Below, one piece after another: positions 20,141-28,793 of a stretch of 64,000 nt of DNA; positions within the stretch are counted from its first letter, which is position 1, and every line of letters starts with the position of its first letter. The translations under genes were made by a program, and so were the position numbers. The DNA is from CAMYMQ01 sp963730305 (GTDB lineage: Bacteria > Pseudomonadota > Alphaproteobacteria > Bin65): assembly GCA_963730305.1 (NCBI GenBank), contig CAVSRB010000001.1, positions 186,001-250,000 of the forward strand, in the 5' to 3' direction. The notes below the pieces were generated by a model that made no database searches, was not told where the DNA came from, and saw only the letters and a list, made by a program, of their open reading frames with translations.

Positions 20141-21248
20141 CTACTCGGTCGTTCCCAGCTTGGACGCCAGCGACGCCTCCAGGAATTCGTCGATGTCGCC
20201 GTCGAGCACACCCTGGGCGTTGCCCTTCTCGACCCCGGTCCGCAGGTCCTTGACCATCTGGTAGGGGTGCAGCACGTAGGAGCGGATCTGGTGGCCCCAG
20301 CCGATGTCGGTCTTCTCCTCGTGCTCGGCCTGGGCCGCCTCCTCGCGCTTCTGCAGCTCGTGCTCGTAGAGCCGCGCGCGCATCATCGCCATCGCCTGGG
20401 CGCGGTTGCGGTGCTGCGAGCGGTCGTTCTGGCACTGGACGACGATGCCGGTCGGCAGATGGGTCAGCCGGACCGCGCTATCGGTCTTGTTGACGTGCTG
20501 GCCGCCCGCCCCCGAGGCCCGGTAGGTGTCGACGCGCAGGTCGGAATCGTTGATCTCGACCTCGATGGTCTCGTCGACCTCGGGATAGACCCAGACCGAG
20601 GCGAAGCTGGTGTGGCGCCGGGCGGCGGAGTCGTAGGGCGAGATCCGGACCAGCCGGTGCACGCCGCTCTCGGTCTTGAGCCAGCCATAGGCGTTGTCGC
20701 CGATCACGCGGACCGTGGACGATTTGATGCCCGCCTCTTCGCCGGGGCTCTCTTCCAGCCATTCCAGCTTGAAGCCGTGGTCGTCGGCCCAGCGCGCATA
20801 CATGCGCATCAGCATCTCGGCCCAGTCCTGGGACTCGGTGCCGCCGGCGCCGGCGTGGACCTCGACGAAGCAGTTGTTGGCGTCGGCCTCGCCCGACAGC
20901 AGGCTTTCGAGCTGCTTCTTGGCGGTCACCGTGCGCAGAGCGACCAGGGCCTTCTCGACCTCGGCGACGGTGTCGGCGTCGTCCTCGGCCTCGGCCAGTT
21001 CGATCAGCTCCAGATTGTCGGAGAGCTCCTGCTCGATCGCCCGGAACTCGGTGAGCTGGCGGTCGACACGCGTGCGCTCGCGCATCAGCGCCTGCGCCTT
21101 CTCGGCGTCCTGCCAGAGGTCCGGGTCTTCGGCCGCGCTGTTCAGCTCGGCGAGACGTTTCTCCGCGGCGTCCGGGTCAAAGATGCCTCCTCAGCAGTCC
21201 GATCGACTGCTCGATTTCATCGACCACGCTCTGGAGTTCGCTGTTCAT
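20141..21248 (-). CDS. prfB: peptide chain release factor 2 (programmed +1 frameshift)
   Basis: RF2 releases nascent chains at UGA and UAA. The main frame carries the GGQ catalytic motif in SGAGGQHVNKTDSAVRLTHL, HAGAGGTESQDWAEMLMRMY, and VHRLVRISPYDSAARRHTSF. The gene begins at ATG 21248 with MNSELQSVVDEIEQSIGLLR, runs 24 codons to an in-frame TGA, and continues in the +1 frame as DPDAAEKRLAELNSAAEDPD. The junction is the textbook autoregulatory site: AGGAGG, three bases, then CTT TGA C. The full product is about 368 residues. Low RF2 would favour frameshifting and so more RF2. It follows the first penicillin-binding protein gene on the same strand. Confidence 0.97.
21177..21191 (-). promoter_or_regulatory. 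RF2 programmed +1 frameshift signal
   Basis: Read on the minus strand the order is AGGAGG (21191-21186), CAT, CTT (21182-21180) and TGA (21179-21177) followed by C. The internal Shine-Dalgarno, its spacing to the stop, the slippery CTT and the C after TGA all match the classical prfB recoding site. Confidence 0.97.
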
Positions 21249-21421
21249 CCTGCCTCTGCCCCTTGGCGCCGGGTCCCGGTCACCCCGGCCCCAGTCGTCG
21301 TGCCCCCTGGCGCCGTACGCCGGCCACGCCTGCCCTGTGGCCCATGTGGCGGCCCGTTGTCAACTGCACGGTGTTCCGGAAACGACGGCCGGCGTCGGGC
21401 CGGCCGCGGGCCGGGCGGCGG

Positions 21422-24019
21422 CTACCGCCCGTACATGTTGACGTCGTTCTCGTAGCGCTTGACCCACGACTTGACGCGCGAATCGTTGCGGTCGCGGTAG
21501 CTGCGCACGACGTCGGGCTCGCGGTCGTCGTCCTTGTTGGGATCGGCCTCGAAGGCGAAGTAGCCGTTCTTGTCCGGCGTGTAGGCGGCCGTCGCGGTCG
21601 GCTCGTGGCCCGGCTTGAAATACTCGGTGATCGTCCGGCCGAACTTGCTCGGCAGACCGCTGTACAGGCCGACCTGCATCGCGACCAGCCCCGGCGGGCG
21701 GGGGAAATGCTGGACCGGCTTGCCGGCGAGCGCGAGCTGCATGAAGGTCTTGAAGATCGGCGCGGCGGTGCGGCCGCCCTGCTCGATCCGGCTGAGCGAG
21801 AAGCGGTGGTCGTAGCCGACCCAGACCGCCACCACCAGGTCGGGCGAATAGCCGACGAACCAGGCGTCGACCCAGTCGTTGGTGGTGCCGGTCTTGCCGG
21901 CGATCGGCCGGTTCAGCGCCGAGACCACGATGCCGGTGCCGCGCTGGACCACGCCGCGCAGCATCTGGGTGAGCTGGTAGGCGCTCTGCCGGCTGACCAG
22001 CCGCTCGCGCTCGTCGCGCAGCTTCGGCATGGTCTGGCCGTCCCAGTGCGGGGCGGCGCAGGCCTCGCACAGGCGGTGCGCCGAGCGGAACACGGTGTGG
22101 CCGGTGCGGTCCTGGATGCGGTCGATCAGGGTCGGCTTCACCCGCTTGCCGCCGTTGGCGATGATGCCATAGGCCGCCGCCATCTTGAGCGGGGTGGTCT
22201 CGTAGGCGCCAAGCGCCATCGACATCACCGGGCGGACGCCGCGGAACACCCCCAGCCGCTCGGCCAGCGCCGCGACCTTCTCCAGCCCGACGCGCAGCGA
22301 CAGGCGCACCGCCATGACGTTGCGCGACAGCTCGAGCCCGCGGCGCATCGTCGTCGGGCCGTAGAACTTGCCGCCGTAGTTGCGCGGCGTGTAGGTGTCG
22401 CCGTTGTCGGTCTTGAGCGTCGTCGGCGCGTCGCGGACCAGGGTCGACGGCGTGAAGCCGTTCTCCAGCGCGGTCAGGTAGACGAAGGGCTTGAACGCCG
22501 AGCCCGGCTGGCGCTGCGCCTGGGTCGCCGTGTTGTACTGGCTGACCTTGAAGCTGTAGCCACCGACCATCGCCTTGACGCGGCCGGTGTGCGGGTCGAG
22601 CGCGACCAGCGCGCCGCTGACGTTGGGCACCTGGCGCAGGGTGTAGGTATCGGGCGGATAGGGCTTGCCGCGGGGCGCGCTGGTCACGTGCTCGACCAGG
22701 ATCACGTCGCCTTCCTTGAGCACCTGCGAGACGCGCCCGACCCAGGGCCCGATCGCCATCAGCGCGTAGATGCCCGACGGATAGCGCACCCGGCCCTGCT
22801 TGCGGGCCCAGAGCAGCTCGATCAGGGGAATTTCGCCGGTGCTGCCGTCTTCGAGGCCGATCGTCGCCTTCTTCGCCTCGACCTTGAGGACGACGGCCAT
22901 CGGCCACTTGCCCCGGCCCGGCGGGGCCTTCACCGCGTCCAGCTTCTCCTGCCAGTTCTTCCGCCAGCCCTTGCCGACCAGCTTGTTCAGGTTCGCCAAC
23001 GGACCGCGGTAGCCGTGACGGCGGTCGAAGGCGACCAGGCCGCGCTGGAGCGCGATCTGGGCGTAGCGCTGGAGCGTCGGATCGAGACTGGTGCGGACGG
23101 TGAAGCCGCCCCGCTCCAGCGTCGCCTTGCCATAGCGCGCGACCAGCGCGCGGCGCACCTCCTCGACGAAATACTCGGCGTTGGGATGGACGCGCGGCTT
23201 GGGCAGGTGGAGGGTGAGCGGCTCGTTCTTCGCCTGCGTCGCCTGCTTCGGCGTGATGTAGCCGTCCTCGCGCATGCGGTCGATGACGTAGTCGCGGCGT
23301 TCGAGCGCGAGCAGCGAGTTGTGCAGCGGGTTGGTCGCGCTCGGCGCCTTGGGCAGGGCCGCGAGCATCGCGGCCTCGGCGATGGTCAGCTCGGACAGCG
23401 ACTTGCCGAAATAGGTCTGGGCCGCCGCGGCGACGCCGTAGGACCGGTTGCCGAGGTAGATCTCGTTCAGATACAGCTCGAGGATCTTGTCCTTCGACAG
23501 GGCCTCCTCGATGCGCAGCGCGAGCACGATCTCCTTGACCTTGCGGTCGACGGTGCGGTCGGAGGTGAGCAGGAAGGTCTTGGCGACCTGCTGGGTGATG
23601 GTCGAGCCGCCGATCACGCGGCCGCGCGGGCCGGCGCCGATATTGGTCGCCGCCGCGCGTATCATGGCGACCGGATCGACGCCGCCGTGTTCGTAGAAGC
23701 GCTGGTCCTCGGCCGCGACGAAGGCATGGACGACGCGCTTGGGTATGCGCGAGATCGGGACGAAGACGCGGTTGATGCCGAATTCGCCGATCAGCCGGCC
23801 GTCGGTGGCGTAGACGCGCGAGGCGACCGGCGGGCGGTACTTGACCAGGTCCTCGATGCCGGGAAGCTGCAGCAGCTCGCGCGGCATCTTGGCGTCTTCG
23901 GCCGGAGCCGGCACCTTCGCGTCTTCGGCGGACGCCGGCGCCACCAACGGGCCCGCCGCCAGCAACAGCAGCGGCACGCCGGCCAGAATCGGCCGCAAGC
24001 CCTTACTCGACCAGATCAT
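21422..24019 (-). CDS. class A penicillin-binding protein 1A (paralogue 1)
   Basis: This is a bifunctional peptidoglycan glycosyltransferase and transpeptidase, 865 residues. A hydrophobic N-terminus (PILAGVPLLLLAAGPLVAPA) may be a signal peptide or anchor. The glycosyltransferase domain (about 75-250) has VAAEDQRFYEHGGVDPVAM, GGSTITQQVAKTFLL, KVKEIVLALRIEEALSKDKI and LELYLNEIYLGNRSYGVAAA. The transpeptidase domain has the SxxK motif in RQPGSAFKPFVYLTALENGF, SRN in GLELSRNVMAV and KTG in AGKTGTTNDWVDAWFVGYSP. All catalytic motifs are intact. The C-terminal tail is charged and ends ENDVNMYGR. It lies downstream of a second, closely similar gene, and about 170 bases before prfB. Confidence 0.94.
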   Translation of the reverse strand: MIWSSKGLRPILAGVPLLLLAAGPLVAPASAEDAKVPAPAEDAKMPRELLQLPGIEDLVKYRPPVASRVYATDGRLIGEFGINRVFVPISRIPKRVVHAFVAAEDQRFYEHGGVDPVAMIRAAATNIGAGPRGRVIGGSTITQQVAKTFLLTSDRTVDRKVKEIVLALRIEEALSKDKILELYLNEIYLGNRSYGVAAAAQTYFGKSLSELTIAEAAMLAALPKAPSATNPLHNSLLALERRDYVIDRMREDGYITPKQATQAKNEPLTLHLPKPRVHPNAEYFVEEVRRALVARYGKATLERGGFTVRTSLDPTLQRYAQIALQRGLVAFDRRHGYRGPLANLNKLVGKGWRKNWQEKLDAVKAPPGRGKWPMAVVLKVEAKKATIGLEDGSTGEIPLIELLWARKQGRVRYPSGIYALMAIGPWVGRVSQVLKEGDVILVEHVTSAPRGKPYPPDTYTLRQVPNVSGALVALDPHTGRVKAMVGGYSFKVSQYNTATQAQRQPGSAFKPFVYLTALENGFTPSTLVRDAPTTLKTDNGDTYTPRNYGGKFYGPTTMRRGLELSRNVMAVRLSLRVGLEKVAALAERLGVFRGVRPVMSMALGAYETTPLKMAAAYGIIANGGKRVKPTLIDRIQDRTGHTVFRSAHRLCEACAAPHWDGQTMPKLRDERERLVSRQSAYQLTQMLRGVVQRGTGIVVSALNRPIAGKTGTTNDWVDAWFVGYSPDLVVAVWVGYDHRFSLSRIEQGGRTAAPIFKTFMQLALAGKPVQHFPRPPGLVAMQVGLYSGLPSKFGRTITEYFKPGHEPTATAAYTPDKNGYFAFEADPNKDDDREPDVVRSYRDRNDSRVKSWVKRYENDVNMYGR

Positions 24020-24178
24020 TTCGCCCCCACCGCGAGAAGACCGAGCATGTCCCCACCATTGTGACCGAACCGCCAGTCGGCGTGCTCTTCGCCGCCATTG
24101 TGCCAGACCCTGTATCTTGGGTGTTACCCCGTTTATTCCATAGTGTAGCGGTTGGATATTTCACGTCCTTTAACCAGA

Positions 24179-26722
24179 TCAATACTCTTCGCCCGGGATC
24201 GCCTCGAACTTTTTGTCGCCGCCGCCCGGCTGGATGCCGTCGGGGCTGAAGGCGCTGCGGTTGGTCGGCTCGCGGCCGGGCTTGAAATACTCGGTGATCA
24301 CCCGCTTGCCTTCCTTGGTCGGCAGGCCGGTATCCAGGCTGACCCGGGCCGCGATCAGGCCCTTGGGCACGCGGAACGGCACCGGCGGCTTGTCGCCGAT
24401 CGCCTTGATCATGAAGTCGCGGAACACCGGCGCCGCGGTGCGCCCGCCCTCTTCGCCGTAGCCCAGCGAGACCGGCTTGTCGAAGCCGACCCAGACCGCC
24501 ACCACGAGATCCGGCGAGAAGCCGACGAACCAGGCATCGACCGCGTCGTTGGTGGTCCCGGTCTTGCCGGCGAGCGGCCGCTTGACCGCCAGCACGCGCC
24601 GTCCGGTGCCGCGCTGGACCACGCCCTCCATCAGGGTGACGAGCTGGAACGCGCTTTGCGCGCTGAACATCTGCTCGCGCTTGTCGGGCAGCACCGGCAT
24701 GTCCTGGTGCTCCCACTTCACGTCCTTGCAGGCCGGGCATTCGCGGGTGTCGTGTCGGTAGACGGTCCGGCCGTGGCGGTCCTGGATGCGGTCGATCAGC
24801 GTGGGCGTGACCCGCTTGCCGCCGTTGACGATCATCGAATAGGCGGTCGCCAGCTTCAGCGGCGTCGTCTCGTAGGCGCCGAGCGCCATGGCCATGACCG
24901 GCTCGGGGTGGTCGAGCACGCCCAGCCGGGTCGCCATCTCGGCGACCTTCTCGAGGCCGACCCGCTCGGCCAGCCGGATCGTCATCACGTTGCGCGACAG
25001 TTCCAGGCCGCGGCGCATCGTCGTGGGGCCGTAGAACTTGCCCGACGAATTGCGCGGCTTGTACTTGCGGCCGTTGGACATCTTGACCACGACGGGCGCG
25101 TCGAGGATCAGCGTCGACGGCGTGAAGCCGTTCTCCAGCGCGGTCAGGTAGACGACCGGCTTGAAGGCCGAGCCGGGCTGGCGCATCGCCTGGGTGGCGT
25201 TGTTGAACTGGCTGATCCAGAAGCTGAAGCCGCCTTTCATCGCCAGCACCCGGCCGGTATGCGGATCCATCGCGATGATCGCGCCCGTCGCGATCGGGAT
25301 CTGGCGCAGGGTATAGGTGCCGTCGGGATATTCCTTGCCCTTGCGGTCCTTGGTCACCGGTTCGACCAGGACGACGTCGCCCAGCTTGAGGACGTCGCCG
25401 GGCTTGTGGATGCGCGGGCCGGTCGCGTCGTGGATGATGATCCCGGAGGCGCGCTTGCGGTCGCCCTGCTTGCGGGCCCAGGTCAGCTCCTTGAGCGGAA
25501 TCGTGCCGCGCTTGCCGTCCTTGAAGCCGATCTTGGCTTCCTTCTTGTCGAGGTCGAGGACGACGGCCAGCTTCCAGTGGCCGTAGCCGGCGGGCGGATC
25601 GACCTTGGCCAGCTTCTGCTTCCAGCCGCTGGCCCAGGCGTCGCCGTACTTGTCGCTGAGGCTGGTGACCGGCCCCCGGTAGCCGTGGCGCCGGTCATAG
25701 GCGACGATACCGTCGTGCAGCGCCTTGTCGGCGTAGCCCTGCAGCTCCGGATCGAGGGTCGAGCGCACGTTGAAGCCGCCGAGCTTGAGCTTCGCCTCGC
25801 CGTACTTGGCGAGCAGGATGCGGCGCACCTCCTCGACGAAATATTCGCTGCCGCTGCTGATGTATTTCTTCTTGTGGACGACCTTGATCGGCGTCGCCAG
25901 CGCCTGCTTGGCCTGGGCGTCGGTGATGTAGCCGTCGCTGAGCATGCGCTTGATCACGTAGTCGCGCCGCCGCTTGGCTTCCTTGGGGTTGCGCAGCGGG
26001 TTATAGCGGCTGGGCGCCTGCGGCAGGCCGCCGAGCAGCGCCGCCTCGGCGACCGTCAACTCGTTCAGCGCCTTGCCGAAATAGACCTGCGCCGCGGCGC
26101 CGACGCCATAGGCGCGGTTGCCGAGGTTGATCTCGTTCAGATAGAGCTCGAGGATCTGGTCCTTGGTCAGGACCTGCTCGATGCGCAACGACAGGATGAT
26201 CTCCTTGACCTTGCGCTCGAGCGTCTTGTCCGCCGACAACAGGAAGTTCTTGGCGACCTGCTGGGTGATGGTCGATCCGCCGACCATCCTGCCGCTGCCG
26301 CCGATATTCGAGACCGTGATCCAGGCGGCGCGGACCATGCCGAGCAGGTCGACGCCGTTGTGGACGTAAAAGCGCTGGTCCTCGGCCGAGATGAAGGCGT
26401 GGATGACGCGCTTGGGAATGCGGTTGATCGGAACGAAAACGCGCTTCTCGGACGCGAACTCGCCGATCAGCTTGCCGTTGCCCGCGTAGACCCGGCTGAC
26501 GATCGGCGGCTCGTAGTCGGCCAGCTTGTCGAAGTTGGGGAGCTGCTTGCCGTAGGCCCAGAAGATGACGAACACCGCGGCGAGCCCGGTGATCACCAGC
26601 ACCGACACGCCGCTGACCGCGCGCAGCGTCCAGCGGCCGATGAAGGCCAGTGCGCCGCCGCGCTTCCGGGGGGCTTCCGGGAGGTCGTCGCGGTCTTCGG
26701 TCTCGGCCGCCGCTTCGGTCAT
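24179..26722 (-). CDS. class A penicillin-binding protein 1A (paralogue 2)
   Basis: This 847-residue class A PBP has a cytoplasmic N-terminus (MTEAAAETEDRDDLPEAPRK), one membrane anchor (about residues 35-55, VSGVSVLVITGLAAVFVIFW), the glycosyltransferase motifs ISAEDQRFYVHNGVDLLGMV and GGSTITQQVAKNFLL, and LELYLNEINLGNRAYGVGAA. The transpeptidase SxxK (GSAFKPVVYLTALENGFTPS), SRN (GLELSRNVMTI) and KTG (AGKTGTTNDAVDAWFVGFSP) are all present. It is collinear with the paralogue downstream (159-base gap) but has a clear anchor where the other has a signal-like end. The start is the ATG at 26722. It follows the amidase gene, as is common for ponA in alphaproteobacteria. Confidence 0.95.
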   Translation of the reverse strand: MTEAAAETEDRDDLPEAPRKRGGALAFIGRWTLRAVSGVSVLVITGLAAVFVIFWAYGKQLPNFDKLADYEPPIVSRVYAGNGKLIGEFASEKRVFVPINRIPKRVIHAFISAEDQRFYVHNGVDLLGMVRAAWITVSNIGGSGRMVGGSTITQQVAKNFLLSADKTLERKVKEIILSLRIEQVLTKDQILELYLNEINLGNRAYGVGAAAQVYFGKALNELTVAEAALLGGLPQAPSRYNPLRNPKEAKRRRDYVIKRMLSDGYITDAQAKQALATPIKVVHKKKYISSGSEYFVEEVRRILLAKYGEAKLKLGGFNVRSTLDPELQGYADKALHDGIVAYDRRHGYRGPVTSLSDKYGDAWASGWKQKLAKVDPPAGYGHWKLAVVLDLDKKEAKIGFKDGKRGTIPLKELTWARKQGDRKRASGIIIHDATGPRIHKPGDVLKLGDVVLVEPVTKDRKGKEYPDGTYTLRQIPIATGAIIAMDPHTGRVLAMKGGFSFWISQFNNATQAMRQPGSAFKPVVYLTALENGFTPSTLILDAPVVVKMSNGRKYKPRNSSGKFYGPTTMRRGLELSRNVMTIRLAERVGLEKVAEMATRLGVLDHPEPVMAMALGAYETTPLKLATAYSMIVNGGKRVTPTLIDRIQDRHGRTVYRHDTRECPACKDVKWEHQDMPVLPDKREQMFSAQSAFQLVTLMEGVVQRGTGRRVLAVKRPLAGKTGTTNDAVDAWFVGFSPDLVVAVWVGFDKPVSLGYGEEGGRTAAPVFRDFMIKAIGDKPPVPFRVPKGLIAARVSLDTGLPTKEGKRVITEYFKPGREPTNRSAFSPDGIQPGGGDKKFEAIPGEEY

Positions 26723-26893
26723 CGATACTCCGCTTCGCTTCCCATTCGATCGGCCGCCGTGCTCCCCGCACCAAAGCCGGCCGGACCCCGCGCAATGCCC
26801 AACGCCGCAGCATGCCCCCAAGCGGCGCGGTTACTGTTTGTATGGCTCTTTGCCGGCCGTCATCCCCCGGCCGTCGCCCTTCCGAGGCTCTTT

Positions 26894-28261
26894 TTATTTC
26901 CGCCGCGTCCGCCCGCTCGCCGCGGTTTGCGGCGGGCGCCGGCGTCCGGCGAAGAATCGGTCGATCGCGCGCACCATGGCCGCCGCGACCCGGCGGTGAT
27001 GCGCAGGATCACGCAACTTCGACTCATCGGCCCGGTTCGTCAAGACGCCAAGTTCGACCAGGATCGAGGGCACCTCGGGCGCCTTCAGGACGGCGAAACC
27101 GGCGGACCGGTGCGGCTTGGGCAGCAGGGCGGTGACCTTGCGCCCCTCCTTGACGACGAGCTCCGCTATGCGCAGCGACCGGGTCATCGTCTCGCGCCGC
27201 ACCAGGTCGATCAGGATGCCGCTGACCGGATCGCTCTTGTCCTCGAGATTGACCCCGGCGATGAGGTCGGCGCGGTTCTCCCGATGCGCCATCGCCGCGG
27301 CGATCCGGTCCGAAGCCCGCGCCGACAGCGTGTAGACCGACAGGCCGTGCATCCGGTGGTAGGGATTGGAATCGGCGTGAACCGAAACGAACAGGTCGGC
27401 GCGCGCCTCGCGCGCGATCTCGTAGCGCCGGCGCAGCGGCAGGAAGGTGTCGTCGTCGCGGGTCAGGCGGACCCGGAAGCGCTTGGTGGCGAGCAGCGCC
27501 CGGCGCAGGGTCCTGGCGAAGCGCAGCGCGACCACCTTCTCGCGCAGCCCCCACGGGCTGATCGCGCCGGTGTCCTGGCCGCCGTGGCCCGGGTCGATGA
27601 CCACCAGCCTGCCGTTCGGCGGCCCCGCGATCACGGTGCCCCGGCCGCCCGGCGTCTTCGCCCCGCGTTTGCGACCGGACGTGTCGCCGTCCTTGCGCGT
27701 CGCTTTCGCGGTCTGGCGCTTTGCCGCGGCGTTGCGCTTGCGCGCGGCGTGCAGGCGCTCGAAGGCGTCCTTGCTGATCCGCTCGAGGTCGACCACCAGC
27801 CGCCACGACCGGCCCTTGCGCGGGCGCAGCGCGAACGTCTTCTGCACCTTCGCCGGGCCCCGCAGCATCCCGACGATCCGCGCCTCCTGCTCGCCCGGCT
27901 CGAAACGCAGCGACGACAATAGGCCGGCGTCGAGCCGGACGGTCGGCGACAGGCGCCAGTCGACCGGCTCGAGCTCGAGGATCAGGCGGTAGGGTGCGCC
28001 GACGGTGGCGGCGCGAAAGCGCACCGCGCCGGTCAGGGTCAGGGTCAGCCGGGTGAAGCCGCGGTGGTTGCCGACGCGGACCCCGGTCACCGCGATCTCG
28101 GCCCGGGCGGGTGTCGCCGTTGCCACGGCGGCGACCGCGCACAGGGCCGCGGCTGGCAGCGCCCGGCGCCATCGCCCCACCCCGAACAGGCCCCCGAGAC
28201 CCCGCATGACGCCAGCCACCATTTCTAGCACTGTTGCGTGGATTTTATTTTCAATACTCAT
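26894..28261 (-). CDS. N-acetylmuramoyl-L-alanine amidase, AmiC type
   Basis: This periplasmic zinc amidase removes stem peptides from peptidoglycan during cell separation. The 455-residue product has a signal region (RRALPAAALCAVAAVATATP ending ARA, near residue 54), an AMIN targeting domain (about 55-155: GNHRGFTRLTLTLTGAVRF, PYRLILELEPVDW), a basic linker rich in Lys and Arg (about 165-210), and an Amidase_3 domain: VVIDPGHGGQDTGAISPWGL, EKVVALRFARTLR, FVSVHADSNPYHRMHGLSVY and the catalytic-glutamate block SILVELGVLTNRADESKL. It is divergent from rne. The true start could be one of several internal methionines before the signal peptide. Confidence 0.93.
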   Translation of the reverse strand: MSIENKIHATVLEMVAGVMRGLGGLFGVGRWRRALPAAALCAVAAVATATPARAEIAVTGVRVGNHRGFTRLTLTLTGAVRFRAATVGAPYRLILELEPVDWRLSPTVRLDAGLLSSLRFEPGEQEARIVGMLRGPAKVQKTFALRPRKGRSWRLVVDLERISKDAFERLHAARKRNAAAKRQTAKATRKDGDTSGRKRGAKTPGGRGTVIAGPPNGRLVVIDPGHGGQDTGAISPWGLREKVVALRFARTLRRALLATKRFRVRLTRDDDTFLPLRRRYEIAREARADLFVSVHADSNPYHRMHGLSVYTLSARASDRIAAAMAHRENRADLIAGVNLEDKSDPVSGILIDLVRRETMTRSLRIAELVVKEGRKVTALLPKPHRSAGFAVLKAPEVPSILVELGVLTNRADESKLRDPAHHRRVAAAMVRAIDRFFAGRRRPPQTAASGRTRRK

Positions 28262-28395
28262 ACAGGCTAAGGACTCTGCCTGTTCCCTAAATCTCGGTCA
28301 AGAATTGACTAAGACAAACACATTGAGAACGGCGCGAAATCGCCGTTCCGATATTGAGGGGCCCGAACGCACGGCATCGAGGCGGCAATTCTAGA

Positions 28396-28424
28396 TTGTC
28401 CGGCTCGCGAACACGCACTATGTT
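28396..28424 (+). promoter_or_regulatory. candidate rne promoter
   Basis: TTGTCC (28396-28401) is followed after exactly 17 bases by TATGTT (28419-28424). Transcription would begin near 28431, giving an RNase E leader of about 360 bases. This is the best promoter-like pair I see in the 532-base divergent gap. Confidence 0.45.
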
Positions 28425-28793
28425 GTGGCTGCCGCGGTTCGTTTCCGTCCCTGGTCGGGCGGAAACGGCGCTACGGCCGGTGCAGGGCAGCCACCGCTTG
28501 ATTTGTGAGGGCGCCACGCCGGACCCGAAGCGTTAGGGCCGATACGGCTGTGCAGTGAATTCGAAGCCGACGGACTGGATTTTTACCGGATCCGCGGGAC
28601 GCCGCGAAGGAACGTCCAAGAGACGTCCAGGTTTCGCTGGCGATGACGCGGTGATCGGGGGCCGCACCCGGCGCAAGGCCGGGTGACATTGCCATGAAGC
28701 ATGCAGGACGCCCATCCTGCAGAAATTCCGTTTGTCGGTTTCGCCAACAATGGCCCGTGGCGGCATCCCGCCCCGCCGGCCCTGGAGAAATCG
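28425..28793 (+). other. long hairpin-rich 5' leader of rne
   Basis: There is no gene in this stretch. Three perfect-arm hairpins are visible: CGTTTCCG/CGGAAACG (28440-28467), CACCCGGC/GCCGGGTG (28665-28685) and TGCAGGA/TCCTGCA (28702-28721). Upstream, near the amidase gene, a further hairpin GAACGGCG/CGCCGTTC lies at 28327-28348. In enterobacteria a leader of similar length with stem-loops lets RNase E degrade its own mRNA. The same role here is inferred by analogy. Confidence 0.5.

Noticed and set aside
20267..27922. Very long plus-strand open frames (over 1200 codons each) opposite prfB, the two penicillin-binding protein genes and the amidase gene
   Set aside because: The real genes are on the minus strand with all motifs intact; stop codons are rare in the complementary frame because of high GC content.
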